DNA of 61,528 nt from an uncultured bacterium (GCA_903908715.1 CAIVSY010000098.1:1-61528), one strand, 5' to 3'; shown: positions 41,448 through 51,120, counted from the stretch's first letter. The notes: a model not told the origin generated them from the letters alone. Translations and numbers: made by a program.

Positions 41448-42464
41448 ATGAACAGCAGACAGCGAATCCGCGCCATCATCGAGGGTAAACCCGCAGACCG
41501 TTGCGGATTGTGGCTGGGTCACCCCCATGACGACAGCTGGCCGGCGATCCATGCGTATTTCGGAACGAAAACCGAGGCGGATCTGCGCCTCAAACTGCAG
41601 GATGATTTCCGCTGGATCTGCCCCCAGTGGTTCCCGAATGCCTACCGCGATCCCAAGGGATTCGGGATGTTCGATGCGGGCCTCCAGAAAACGCGGCACG
41701 GCCAGGCGGGGCCCCTGGCGGATTGCGAGGATGTCCGCGAACTGGAGGATTTCCCCTGGCCGAACCCCGATTACCTCTCCTTCGACCTCTGCCTCGAGGC
41801 TTTGCGGAACGCCGGCGATGTCTATCGCGCCAGCGGCCTCTGGACCTGCTTCTACCACAATGTCATGGACCTGTTCGGGATGGAAAACTACATGGTCAAG
41901 ATGTACACCCACCCCGAGGTGGTGCAGGCCGTCACGGACCGCGTCTGCGGATTCTACCATGAGGCCAACGAGCGCTTCTTCAAACTGGCCGGCAAGGAAG
42001 TGGACGGTTTCTTCTTCGGGAACGACTTCGGGACACAGCTCGATCTCATCTGCGGTCCGGCCCAGTTCGATCAGTTCATCCTGCCGTGGTTCTCCCGTTT
42101 CACCCAGCAGGCCCATCGCCACGGCTACCATGCCATCCTCCACTCCTGCGGCGCGATCCACAGGGTAATCGACCGCCTGATCGACGCCGGTGTGGATTGC
42201 CTGCATCCGCTGCAGGCCCTGGCCGCCAACATGGACGCCGAAACCCTCGCCCGGGATTTCAAGGGGCGCATCGCCTTCATGGGCGGAGTGGATACCCAGC
42301 AACTGCTCGTCAGCGGTTCACCGGCCGACATCAAGGCGGATGTCCGCCGGATCCGGAAGATCCTGGGGCCCCGGCTGATCGTGAGTCCCAGTCACGAAGC
42401 CCTTCTCCCGAACGTCCCGCCTGCCAATCTCGAGGCCATGGCGCAAGCCGCATTGGAACCCTGA
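41448..42464 (+). CDS. UroD/MtaA-like protein, HSCG/SHE subtype
   Basis: A 338-residue UroD-superfamily barrel. GGAGG at 41436-41440 lies 7 nt before the ATG at 41448, so that is preferred to the in-frame ATG at 41433. The conserved parts are MNSRQRIRAIIEGKPADR, VDGFFFGNDFGTQ, ILHSCGAIHRVIDRLIDAGV (His232, Cys234), AFMGGVDTQQLL and VSPSHEALLPNVPPANLEAM. The zinc-type HxC is kept, but the usual distal Cys (SPGCG) is replaced by SPSHE with His316. This subtype is common among uncharacterised COG0407 proteins of polysaccharide degraders. It is followed by an alpha/beta hydrolase 28 bp later, likely in the same operon. Confidence 0.85.
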   Translation: MNSRQRIRAIIEGKPADRCGLWLGHPHDDSWPAIHAYFGTKTEADLRLKLQDDFRWICPQWFPNAYRDPKGFGMFDAGLQKTRHGQAGPLADCEDVRELEDFPWPNPDYLSFDLCLEALRNAGDVYRASGLWTCFYHNVMDLFGMENYMVKMYTHPEVVQAVTDRVCGFYHEANERFFKLAGKEVDGFFFGNDFGTQLDLICGPAQFDQFILPWFSRFTQQAHRHGYHAILHSCGAIHRVIDRLIDAGVDCLHPLQALAANMDAETLARDFKGRIAFMGGVDTQQLLVSGSPADIKADVRRIRKILGPRLIVSPSHEALLPNVPPANLEAMAQAALEP

Positions 42465-42492
42465 CATCCGAATCAAGGAAGGCAACAAGAAC

Positions 42493-43566
42493 ATGAGAAA
42501 AACCTCCACGAAACCACAGAAGGATCTGCAACCGGCCACGGCACTCTGGCACCGCTATCAGCCCGAAAAGGCGCCGTATGCCTTCCACGCCTCCACTCCC
42601 GCATCCGCCCGCAGGTGGCAGGACCGGACGCGCAAGGCGCTGGCCCGCCTGATCGGCCTCGATGCCTTGCCCTCCGCACCCGTCAAGGCCCAACTCCTCG
42701 AGACGAAGGACAAGAAGGATTACATCCGCCAGAAAATCCTCCTCCGCACCGGACCGCATACGCTCATGCCGGTCTACCTCCTGCTTCCCAGGAAGGCACC
42801 CCGCCCTCTTCCCGTTGTGCTCGCATTCCACGGCCACGGCTACGGCGTGAAGGATATCGTGGGGCTCTGGGAGGACGGCAACGAGCGCAACACGCCGGAC
42901 GGCTATCACAAGGATTTCGCCGTCACCCTGTGCCGTTCGGGATTCGCCGTCGCCGCCCCGGAAATTTCCTGTTTCGGGGAACGCCAGACCGATTTCTCCT
43001 CTCTCAAGACCCATCTCGGTCAGAGCATCCCCTCCACCTGCGGCCATTCCTCCATGCTGGCGTTCCACCTCGGCATTTCCGTCCTCGGATTGCGCGTACA
43101 CGACGGCATGCGGCTTGTGGATTACCTCGAGACACGGCGCGATCTGGATACCCGCCGGCTCGGCGCCATGGGCATTTCCGGCGGCGGCATGCACACCTTC
43201 TTCTCCTCCTGCCTCGACCCCCGTATCCGCGCCTGTGTGGTGAGCGGATACTATTCGACCTTCAAGGACAGCATCCTGGCCATGTTCCACTGCTCCTGCA
43301 ATTTCGTTCCCGGCATGGGACAATTCGGCGAGATGCACGATCTGGCCGGACTCGTTGCGCCGCGCCCCATGCTGGTGGAGGCGGGCAACTACGACACGAT
43401 CTTCCCCATCGAGGCCGTCCGGTCGGGCGTGGCGAAAGCCCGCTCCGTCTACTCCGCCTTCGGGGCGAAGAACCTCCCGGAAACGGATTACTTCGAGGGA
43501 CGCCACCAGATCAGCGGGCGAAAGGCGTATGCCTTTTTGCAGCAGGCACTCGGCGTAACCCCGTAA
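42493..43566 (+). CDS. alpha/beta hydrolase, acetyl-xylan-esterase/dienelactone-hydrolase-like
   Basis: A 357-residue alpha/beta hydrolase without signal peptide. The oxyanion segment is VVLAFHGHGYG, the nucleophile elbow LGAMGISGGG (Ser229), followed by the acidic strand VEAGNYDTIFP and the catalytic His in EGRHQISG. The N-terminal about 90 residues are a helical extension, as seen in abhydrolase_7-like or acetyl-xylan-esterase-like families often located in polysaccharide utilisation loci. Probably cytoplasmic deesterification of a sugar derivative. AAGGAAGG lies upstream at a longish 12-nt spacing. It ends the cluster that started at 39110. Confidence 0.82.
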   Translation: MRKTSTKPQKDLQPATALWHRYQPEKAPYAFHASTPASARRWQDRTRKALARLIGLDALPSAPVKAQLLETKDKKDYIRQKILLRTGPHTLMPVYLLLPRKAPRPLPVVLAFHGHGYGVKDIVGLWEDGNERNTPDGYHKDFAVTLCRSGFAVAAPEISCFGERQTDFSSLKTHLGQSIPSTCGHSSMLAFHLGISVLGLRVHDGMRLVDYLETRRDLDTRRLGAMGISGGGMHTFFSSCLDPRIRACVVSGYYSTFKDSILAMFHCSCNFVPGMGQFGEMHDLAGLVAPRPMLVEAGNYDTIFPIEAVRSGVAKARSVYSAFGAKNLPETDYFEGRHQISGRKAYAFLQQALGVTP

Positions 43567-44025
43567 AACGCCCATCACGAAATGAATTGAAACCGGACTT
43601 CCCCAAACCAGAACGATTCCATTCAAAACACCCTCACCCCGACCCTCTCCCATTCAGGGAGAGGGAGGTATGGCTTTTTGACTCTCCCATTCAGGGAGAG
43701 GGAGGTATGGCTTCTTGACTCTCCCGTCAAAGGAGAGGGAATTCTGAATGGTTGCGAGGCTCCAGCGGTATCACCTTCTGGTGCCAACATAAGGGAAGTC
43801 TTTAATGCTTCCTCTCCCCTTGTGGGAGAGGATTGAGGTGAGGGGAATTGCACCCGTCAACTGAACCGCTCCGGCTAAAACAGGAAGGACGCCGACCACA
43901 AAATCTTAATCTTGATCGTCATCGTAATCCCTTCCGCCAAGTGAGGGTACAATTAGGATTGTTGTGGAATGCTGCTGAATCTTAACCCCTTCCGTGGTCC
44001 GGGATTATGATTACAAGCATCATGT
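43567..44025. other. gene-free interval between convergent genes, mostly repeat copy C
   Basis: This 459-bp 3'-3' interval contains dispersed repeat copy C (43631-43876). The remainder (43877-44025) is comparatively AT-rich, with loosely repeated AATCTTAATC and GGATTATGATTA-type words and no open frame of interest. Confidence 0.6.
43631..43876 (+). repeat. dispersed double-hairpin repeat, copy C, with triplicated first hairpin
   Basis: It begins CCCTCACCCCGACCCTCTCCC and has the first CTCTCCC..GGGAGAGGG hairpin three times in tandem, each separated by AGGTATGGCTT-type spacers. The common core follows (ATTCTGAATGGTTGCGAGG, GGTATCACCTTCTGGTG), then the second hairpin CCTCTCCCCTTGTGGGAGAGG, then GAGGTGAGGGGAATTGC and a final CCGCTCCGGCT. 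Local tandem growth of hairpin 1 shows the element can expand in place. Confidence 0.88.
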
Positions 44026-46188
44026 TTACCGGAGCGTAAACTGTCCTTCCTGCCCCTGTTCCGCGTGGGGCCCAACCCAAACCTTGAACAGGCCCGGCTC
44101 CACCACCCGCCTGCCGCCAACCCCATGAAAGGCCAGCTGGTCGCGCACCAGGCGGAATTCCACCTCGGCCGAAGCGCCGGGCTTGAGTGTCACCCGCTGG
44201 AAATCCTTTAGCTCGCGGATCGGTCGGGTCCGGGAGGCCGCGACGTCACGTACATATAACTGCACAACCTCCGTTCCCGCCCGCCTGCCAGTGTTCCGGA
44301 TGCAACACCGCACCACCACGTCCCTGCCGCAGGTCACTTTCAGGCCGCTGTACTGGAACGTCGTGTACGTCAACCCGAACCCGAACGGGAACAGCGGCCG
44401 CTGCTCGGCATCAATATAAGAGGTCGTGAAATCGCTGGGATCCAGCGGCGTGCCGATCGGCAATCCAACCGGCCGCAGGGTTTCCTGCGGACGGCCCGTG
44501 TTCATCTTGTTGTAATACACCGGAATCTGCCCGACCGTCGACGGGAAGGACATCGGCAACCGTCCCGATGGCGACGCCTTGCCGGTCAGAAGATCGGCGA
44601 TCGCAGGACCGCCCATGGTTCCCGGATGCCAGGCCCACAGCAATGCGCCGGCGTGCTCAAGCAATGGTCCCAACTCCAGCGGACGCCCCGCCATGACCAC
44701 AACCACCAGCGGACGTCCCGCCGCCGCGATCTCCCGGAGCAGCTGCTGCTGGGCGCCGGGCAAACCCAGGAATGCGCGGCTGTGCGCCTCGCCGCTCATC
44801 ACCGCCTCCTCGCCCAGGAATATCACCACCGCATCCGCCGCTCGCGCCACCTTCCGCGCCCGGCCAAACAGCCGCGTCCCGTTCTCCCGCGCGGAGGCCA
44901 GGCCCGGTGCATACCGGATGTCCAGCCCGGGCACCTTCCGCAACGCCGCCAGCGGCGTCACCGTATCCTGCTCCTGACCATCCATCACCCAGCAGCCCAT
45001 CTGGTCCACCGGTGCATCCGCCAGCGGCCCGATGACCGCCAGTTTCCGGATCTTCCCCGCCAGCGGCAGAAGCCCGTCGTTTTTCAGCAACACACATCCC
45101 TCCAGCGCCGCACGCCGGGCCACGGCACGATTTTCGTCTGACAGCGTCACCTCGGCCGCACGCCCCTCGTCGGTGTAGGGATTCTCAAACAGGCCCAGCC
45201 GCATCTTGATGCGCAGAACCCTGCTGACAGCCTCGTCAATCCAAGCCATCTTCAGCTTCCCACTCCGCAACAGCGATTCCGCATTCTCACGGTAGCAGTC
45301 GGTCAACATCTCCATATCCACGCCTGCACGTAATCCCGCCAGGGCCGCCTCCCTCTTGTCCGCACAGTAGCCGTGCGGGATGAGTTCCTGGATCGAGGCC
45401 CAGTCGCTGACCACGAATCCGTCGAAGCCCCACTCCTCCTTCAGGATCTGACGTAACGTCCATTCGTTACCCGAGGTGGGAACCCCGTTGAGATTGTTGA
45501 AGGCGCTCATCACCGTGACCGCGCCCGCCTTGACGCAGGCATGGAAGGGCGGCAAATATACATCCCGCAACAGACCCTCGGGGATCCAGGTCGTGTTGTA
45601 ATCCCGCCCGCCTTCTGCGGCGCCGTATCCGACGTAATGCTTCACACACGCACCAACACGGTCAGGCTTGTCCGGCCGCCCGCCCTGGAACCCGCGCACC
45701 ATGGCTGCACCCATCCTCGAGGTCAGCACCGGATCCTCCCCGCAACCTTCCGCCACGCGACCCCAGCGGGGATCCCGCGAGATGTCCACCATGGGCGCAA
45801 ACGTCCAGTGGATCCCATGGGCACGAGCCTCCCGCGCAGCCACCGCCGCACCCTCCTCCGCCACCGACGGATCAAAGGACGATGCCTGCGCAAGCGGAAT
45901 CGGCAGGATCGTTCGGAAACCGTGGATCACGTCCCTGCCGAGAATCAACGGAATGCCCAGGCGGGATTCCTCTACCGCAACCCGCTGGAACTCGTTGGCA
46001 ATCCGGCCCGCGTGTGCATCTCGGGAACCGGTCAGGTTGAGAAGCGAACCCAACTGCCCCTTGCGGATCAGTTTCTTGTAGGAAGCCTTGCAACCCGTCA
46101 ACTGCCACAACTGCCCGATCTTCTCCGCCAGTGTCATGCTCCGGAGCAACTGCCCGATCCGCCGTTCCTGTTCCTTTGTCGAAAGCAT
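44026..46188 (-). CDS. glycoside hydrolase family 3 beta-glucosidase-type enzyme
   Basis: A 720-residue GH3 enzyme. The N-terminal TIM barrel has RIGQLLRSMTLAEKIGQLWQ, IPLILGRDVIHGFRTILPIPL, CVKHYVGYGAAEGGRDYN and the nucleophile Asp in GFDGFVVSDWASIQEL. The second domain has VARRAALEGCVLLKNDGLLPL and AVVIFLGEEAVMSGEAHSR, with a fibronectin-III-like C-terminus (FPFGFGLTYTTFQYSGL; PGASAEVEFRL). This matches BglX-like beta-glucosidases or xylosidases. AAGGAG upstream fixes the ATG at 46188. No signal peptide is seen at this start, so it may be cytoplasmic and split imported oligosaccharides. It is divergent from the next UroD-like gene. Confidence 0.93.
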   Translation of the reverse strand: MLSTKEQERRIGQLLRSMTLAEKIGQLWQLTGCKASYKKLIRKGQLGSLLNLTGSRDAHAGRIANEFQRVAVEESRLGIPLILGRDVIHGFRTILPIPLAQASSFDPSVAEEGAAVAAREARAHGIHWTFAPMVDISRDPRWGRVAEGCGEDPVLTSRMGAAMVRGFQGGRPDKPDRVGACVKHYVGYGAAEGGRDYNTTWIPEGLLRDVYLPPFHACVKAGAVTVMSAFNNLNGVPTSGNEWTLRQILKEEWGFDGFVVSDWASIQELIPHGYCADKREAALAGLRAGVDMEMLTDCYRENAESLLRSGKLKMAWIDEAVSRVLRIKMRLGLFENPYTDEGRAAEVTLSDENRAVARRAALEGCVLLKNDGLLPLAGKIRKLAVIGPLADAPVDQMGCWVMDGQEQDTVTPLAALRKVPGLDIRYAPGLASARENGTRLFGRARKVARAADAVVIFLGEEAVMSGEAHSRAFLGLPGAQQQLLREIAAAGRPLVVVVMAGRPLELGPLLEHAGALLWAWHPGTMGGPAIADLLTGKASPSGRLPMSFPSTVGQIPVYYNKMNTGRPQETLRPVGLPIGTPLDPSDFTTSYIDAEQRPLFPFGFGLTYTTFQYSGLKVTCGRDVVVRCCIRNTGRRAGTEVVQLYVRDVAASRTRPIRELKDFQRVTLKPGASAEVEFRLVRDQLAFHGVGGRRVVEPGLFKVWVGPHAEQGQEGQFTLR

Positions 46189-46367
46189 ATCCACGTCTCC
46201 TTGAAAACGATTTTGACTTCCAGTGCCCGCAAAGGATAGACATCCCGCCACAGGCGGTCAAGGTCCACAATTCCTGTTTATTTTTGGAATGAATTCGGTA
46301 TTCTTCAACATCCAGCTCTTTCTACCGCCAATCGAATGGCGGAATGCGCACGACGGGAGAAAAGGAC

Positions 46368-47546
46368 ATGAAGAGTTACAAGCCGGATTGGGACGAGGCG
46401 AAACGGCGGTTGACAGCGATGTGGTACGGCGAACGGCTGGACCGGCCCTGCATCTCGGTGCAGGCACCACGCAATGGCAGCGGCGGAGGAGTGTCGAGGG
46501 AAACGGAGTGGAGGAATCGGCCGGCTGCATCCGCGCAAGCGCTGCTCAAGGAAGCGGAACCCGTGTCCCTGCCAGAACCCGCCAGCGCAGAGGAACTCTG
46601 GATGGATATCCCCTACCGGCTGGCCCTGACACGGCAGAAACTTACAACCACCTGGTGGGGCGGGGAATCCATCCCCTCCTGCTTCCACCAGGCCGGATGG
46701 GTCCTGTGCCTCGGCGGCACACCCCGCTTCTCACGCGACACTATCTGGTTCGAGACCCGGGCCGTGGACTTCCGCCAGCCCTCGCCGTTCCGCCACGACC
46801 CCGAAAACCCGTGGACCCGGCGCTATGAGAAGTTCTATCTCGCCCTGTGCGCAGAGGCTGGACGCGACGGATTCCTTGTCGGCGGCCCGGGCGGCCTGCC
46901 CGCCAACGACCTCCTCTCCATGCACATGGGCACACAGGAATTCCTGACCGCGCTGATGGATGAGTCGGACTGGATGGCGGCGGCTATCCTGCAGGGCGGA
47001 CGGGACCAGATCCAGGCCAGAAGCCACGTGCAGTCGCTCGCCAGCCCGCGGCATGATTTCTGGTACGGCAACGCAGGATGGATGCCCTTCTGGGCGCCGG
47101 AACCGTTCAACTCTCAGCAGTCGGACGTCTCCTGCATGCTGTCGCCGGAGATGTACGAACGGTTCGTCCTGCCGGAACTGGACCTGTATGGCAACGAATA
47201 CGGCGCGCTCTGGTACCACCTGGACGGAGGCGATGCCCGCCAGCACCTCCCGCGCCTGCTGTCCCTGCCTTACCTCCGGGTCCTGCAATACACCGCCGCG
47301 CCGTTCGAACCCCCGAACGGGCCCGATCACCTGGAGTTCTACAAACATGTCCAGGCGGCCGGAAAGATTGTGCACATCCAGGTGTCCGCGAACAACGTCG
47401 AGCCGCTCGTGCGAGAACTGGATCCGTCCCTGCTGATGCTGGACACCTGGTGTTCCACGCCCGAAGAGGGAGAACAACTCCTGGAACAATGCCCGAAATG
47501 GTCCGCCGGCGCGAAGAGCGCCAAGGCGCCGCGTCGGAAGAAGTAA
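46368..47546 (+). CDS. UroD-like protein, HLDG subtype
   Basis: A 392-residue protein distantly related to the UroD barrel. It begins MKSYKPDWDEAKRRLTAMWYG, then RLDRPCISVQAP, a start shared with an uncharacterised group often found in PVC polysaccharide degraders. VSCMLSPEMYERFVLPELDLYG is the helix before the metal strand. Where relatives have HSCG, this one has LWYHLDGGDARQHLP (His284, Asp286), so the cysteine ligand is lost. SLLMLDTWCSTPEEGEQLL is near the end. The group's biochemical role is unknown. GGGAGAAAAGG precedes the ATG. It is divergent from the GH3 gene, which suggests shared regulation. Confidence 0.75.
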   Translation: MKSYKPDWDEAKRRLTAMWYGERLDRPCISVQAPRNGSGGGVSRETEWRNRPAASAQALLKEAEPVSLPEPASAEELWMDIPYRLALTRQKLTTTWWGGESIPSCFHQAGWVLCLGGTPRFSRDTIWFETRAVDFRQPSPFRHDPENPWTRRYEKFYLALCAEAGRDGFLVGGPGGLPANDLLSMHMGTQEFLTALMDESDWMAAAILQGGRDQIQARSHVQSLASPRHDFWYGNAGWMPFWAPEPFNSQQSDVSCMLSPEMYERFVLPELDLYGNEYGALWYHLDGGDARQHLPRLLSLPYLRVLQYTAAPFEPPNGPDHLEFYKHVQAAGKIVHIQVSANNVEPLVRELDPSLLMLDTWCSTPEEGEQLLEQCPKWSAGAKSAKAPRRKK

Positions 47547-47647
47547 CCGGGAAACACAAGGGCTGCCATCATGACCCAACCCAACCGGATCGGTTCCGCC
47601 GGCACACTCTTTGGGGGACCCTCACATCCAGTGCGGGAGGACAATCC

Positions 47648-48523
47648 GTGAACCGGGATCGCGAACAGGACCGCATCACGGGCAGTGAGGATGCCCGCCG
47701 CGCCTACTGGGCGGACCAACTGGATGAGGCCGACGTCTTCATGAGCCGGATTCTCGAGTATCCGGTTGAGGAATGCGGCGAGCCGCTGGACTCCATGGCC
47801 GGCGCGGCACGCGCGGCAGGAGTCGAGGTCGCCTTCTCGGACCGTCCGCATGTGGCCGGCCTGCCCCGCCTGTACCTGCTGCGCCGGGGGCTGATGGACG
47901 CCTTCCTCGCCGCGGCCCGCGAGATGAACCGCCGCGGCTGGGTGCTGAAGGTGGAGGACGCATACCGGACGCTGGAGATGCAGCGCGGGTTGAGTTTCCA
48001 GCCGCGCCTGTTCGCCACGGTGCTGGAGAAGGTCTGCTGGGAATGCCGCGGCGCCCTGCCCCCGGCCGCGCTGCTCAGGAAACGGCTGGGCGCGCTTCTG
48101 GCCCAGGCGCCCAAGGTGGCCACGCATATGTCGGGAAGCGCGATGGATATCTCCGTCCTGTGGCGCGACTCCGGCGCGGAGCTGGACCGCGGCGCCCCCT
48201 ATCTGACCCTCTCGGAGTGCACACCGATGGAATCGCCCTACGTGTCCGCCCAGGCGCGGGAACATCGCCTGGCAATCACGGCGCTGATGGCCCGGCACGG
48301 GTTCACAACCTATCCCTGGGAGTTCTGGCACTACAACGCCGGCGACGCGTATTCGGCCTTGCTGACCCGCTCCACGCAACCAGCCCGCTATGGCGCGGTA
48401 CACGCGGCCGCCTCCGGCGGGAGTGTAACCCCAGTGGCGGATCCCTCTGCGCGGCTGATTTCGGAAGCGGAAGTGCAACAACAGATGGACGATTCCATCG
48501 CGAAACGGCTGGCCGCACCCTGA
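47648..48523 (+). CDS. D-alanyl-D-alanine dipeptidase-like M15 peptidase (VanX type), GTG start
   Basis: A 291-residue peptidase of the M15D/VanX type. Residues about 100-250 have the fold marks VEDAYRTLEMQRGL, the zinc motif THMSGSAMDISVL (canonical SxHxxGxAxD, here Thr for the first Ser) and the catalytic/zinc segment YPWEFWHYN. VanX enzymes hydrolyse D-Ala-D-Ala or recycle cell-wall dipeptides. The start is taken as the GTG at 47648 because GGGAGG (47635-47640) lies 7 nt upstream. The long open frame further upstream reads the UroD-like gene out of phase and is rejected. No signal peptide is seen, so a cytoplasmic role is likely. Confidence 0.85.
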   Translation: MNRDREQDRITGSEDARRAYWADQLDEADVFMSRILEYPVEECGEPLDSMAGAARAAGVEVAFSDRPHVAGLPRLYLLRRGLMDAFLAAAREMNRRGWVLKVEDAYRTLEMQRGLSFQPRLFATVLEKVCWECRGALPPAALLRKRLGALLAQAPKVATHMSGSAMDISVLWRDSGAELDRGAPYLTLSECTPMESPYVSAQAREHRLAITALMARHGFTTYPWEFWHYNAGDAYSALLTRSTQPARYGAVHAAASGGSVTPVADPSARLISEAEVQQQMDDSIAKRLAAP

Positions 48524-48697
48524 ACCGTCCGGGCCGGATGAAAACCCGGTCACGCCTGCGCACTCCAACGTCACTGCGTAAGTACCGTCCCGGGGGCACA
48601 GGGCATTCCGTTCCCATCCTGTTGCATTTCCCTCTTTTCCTGGACGCCGGAATCCATACAATCCCCGACTTTTGCCTTCATACCACCGGAGAACAAC

Positions 48698-50998
48698 ATG
48701 GTTGCCGACAAGCAAGATAACGAGTCCCTGGATGCCTCCTCCATTCCCCGCCTGAGCGCCGAGCTGAACCTGCCCCCGCGCCAGATCCTCGCCGTCGCAA
48801 AACTTCTGTTCGAGGGCTCCACCATCCCCTTCATCGCACGCTACCGCAAGGAAGTCACCGGCAACCTCGACGAGGTCCAGATCGGGAAGATCGAGGAGCG
48901 GTTGCAGTATTACCGGGAATTGGAGGAACGCCGGCAGACCATCCTCGATTCCATCACCGACCAGGGCAAGCTTACCGATGATCTCAAGGCGCGGATTCTC
49001 GCCTGCACCACGAAGAACGCCCTCGAGGACCTGTACCTTCCCTACAAGCCCAAACGCCGGACCCGCGCCATGATCGCCCGCGAGAAGGGGCTGGAACCCC
49101 TCGCTGCCCGCATCCTGGAGCAGCCGTTGACCGGCGAACCCGCCACGGCCGCCGCAGCGTTTGTCTCCCGGGAACTCAAGGTGGAATCCGCTGACGACGC
49201 ACTCGCCGGCGCACGGGATATCGTTGCCGAAATCATTTCCGAAAACGCCGAGATCCGGACCCTGGTCCGGCACGCCTTCGCCACGCAAAGCCTGGTGGTC
49301 TCGCAGGCGGTGCCGGACAAGACCCGGGAACCGACAAAGTTCGAGCAATACTACGACTTCAAGGAGAAAGCAGCCGACATCCCCTCCCACCGCTACCTCG
49401 CCATCCGCCGCGGGGAAGCGGAAGGCGTCCTGCGCCAAGCCCTTTCCCTGGACTCCGCGCCTATTCTCGACCGGATCGGGGAATCCGTGAAGCTGAACCC
49501 GCGCTCGCCGTTTGCCCCACACCTGCGGGCCGCCATCGAGGACAGCTACAAGCGCCTGATTTCCCCGGCCGTGGAAACCGATGTGTCCGTGGAACTCAAG
49601 ATGAAGGCCGACCGCGCCGCCGTCGAGATTTTCGCCCGCAACCTGCGCAGCCTCCTGCTGGCCGCTCCGCTCGGAGGCCGGCCGATCATCGCAGTGGACC
49701 CCGGCATCCGCACAGGGTGCAAGGTGGCCGCCCTGGATGCCACCGGGAAGTTCCTGGGCAATACCACCCTGTATATCAGCCAGGGGGAACGACAGGAAAT
49801 GGAGGCGCGGATCGACCTTGTCAAGCTGGCCGCCAAGTTCCAGCCCGCGGCAATCGCCGTCGGTAACGGCACCGCCGGCCGCGAGACGGAATCCTTCATC
49901 CGCGAAACCCTGAAAAAAGCCAATGTCCGGAATATCCTCGTCATCCAGGTCAACGAGGCCGGCGCCAGCGTGTACAGCGCGTCCGAAGTGGCGCGCGAGG
50001 AATTCCCCGACCTGGACGTGACGGTGCGCGGGGCAATCTCCATCGGGCGCCGCCTGCAGGACCCGCTCGCCGAACTGGTCAAGATCGACCCGAAATCGAT
50101 CGGGGTCGGCCAATACCAGCATGATGTCCACCAGCCGCTCCTGGCCAGGAAACTGGACGAGGTGGTCGTCAGTTGCGTCAACCACGTAGGAGTTGAACTG
50201 AACACCGCCAGCGCCTTCCTGCTGGCCCGCGTGTCGGGGATCGGCGGCGGGCTGGCGAAGAAGATCATCTCCCATCGCGACAAAACGGGCGCGTTCCGCA
50301 GCCGCGCCGACCTGCTGAAGGTTTCCGGACTCGGCCCCAAGGCATTCGAGCAGGCGGCAGGTTTCCTGCGGATCCGGGAAGGCAGCCACCCCCTGGATGC
50401 TTCCGCCGTACACCCCGAGCGCTACGCACTCGTGGAAACCATGGCCCGCGACCTCGGGGTCTCGGTCAAGGACCTGGTCGGCAATGCCGCATTGGCAGAC
50501 CGGATCGACATCCGGAAATACGTCACTCCCGACGTGGGGGAACCAACCCTGAAGGATATTGTGGCCGAACTGAAGAAGCCGGGACGCGACCCGCGGGAAA
50601 CCTTTGAGGCACCGGGATTCCGCGACGATGTGACAACCCTGGAGGATCTCAAACCCGGCATGGAACTCATGGGCATTGTGACCAATGTAACGGCATTCGG
50701 CGCCTTTGTGGATGTGGGCGTGCACCAGGACGGGCTTGTGCATGTTTCCGAACTGGCCGACCGCTTTGTTTCCGATCCCGCCGAAGTGGTACAAACCGGG
50801 GACCGGATCAAGGTCAAGGTTCTGGACGTGGATGTGCAGCGTAAGCGCATCGCGCTCAGCGCAAAAAGCGGCACCCGCCCGGCAGGCGGTGAGGCAGGCA
50901 AAACCGCGACAGCCCGGCCTTCCAATAACAAGCCGCAGGCCCGGCCCGCGCCCCGCCCGCAATTCAATGCCAATCCTTTCGGCGGGCTCAACCTGTAG
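48698..50998 (+). CDS. tex: Tex-family S1 RNA-binding transcription accessory protein
   Basis: A 766-residue Tex (YhgF) protein, a conserved nucleic-acid-binding factor. The order is: an N-terminal Tex helical domain (TIPFIARYRKEVTGNLDEVQ; AARILEQPL), a YqgF/RuvC-like domain (IIAVDPGIRTGCKVAALDA; AIAVGNGTAGRETESFI), HhH motifs (SAFLLARVSGIGGGLAKKII; LLKVSGLGPKAFEQAAGFL) and an S1 RNA-binding domain (GIVTNVTAFGAFVDVGVHQD, then GLVHVSELADRFV). A short basic tail follows. Length and all domains are normal. It is preceded by 174 bp without a gene. Confidence 0.97.
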   Translation: MVADKQDNESLDASSIPRLSAELNLPPRQILAVAKLLFEGSTIPFIARYRKEVTGNLDEVQIGKIEERLQYYRELEERRQTILDSITDQGKLTDDLKARILACTTKNALEDLYLPYKPKRRTRAMIAREKGLEPLAARILEQPLTGEPATAAAAFVSRELKVESADDALAGARDIVAEIISENAEIRTLVRHAFATQSLVVSQAVPDKTREPTKFEQYYDFKEKAADIPSHRYLAIRRGEAEGVLRQALSLDSAPILDRIGESVKLNPRSPFAPHLRAAIEDSYKRLISPAVETDVSVELKMKADRAAVEIFARNLRSLLLAAPLGGRPIIAVDPGIRTGCKVAALDATGKFLGNTTLYISQGERQEMEARIDLVKLAAKFQPAAIAVGNGTAGRETESFIRETLKKANVRNILVIQVNEAGASVYSASEVAREEFPDLDVTVRGAISIGRRLQDPLAELVKIDPKSIGVGQYQHDVHQPLLARKLDEVVVSCVNHVGVELNTASAFLLARVSGIGGGLAKKIISHRDKTGAFRSRADLLKVSGLGPKAFEQAAGFLRIREGSHPLDASAVHPERYALVETMARDLGVSVKDLVGNAALADRIDIRKYVTPDVGEPTLKDIVAELKKPGRDPRETFEAPGFRDDVTTLEDLKPGMELMGIVTNVTAFGAFVDVGVHQDGLVHVSELADRFVSDPAEVVQTGDRIKVKVLDVDVQRKRIALSAKSGTRPAGGEAGKTATARPSNNKPQARPAPRPQFNANPFGGLNL

Positions 50999-51120
50999 GC
51001 CAGGACTCCGACCTTACCCATCAACAGGATTCCGGTTGCCATTTCAGGTTTTCCCTGAGTGAAAATCAGGATAAGCCCGATTGCCCCGCGAAAGAGTGGA
51101 TGCTACAAAGCAGCATCATT

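Noticed and set aside
47339-50962. A 1207-codon open frame on the minus strand opposite tex and the VanX-like gene
   Set aside because: It is the mirror of clearly conserved genes in GC-rich DNA. Its translation has no domain, no ribosome binding site and biased composition.
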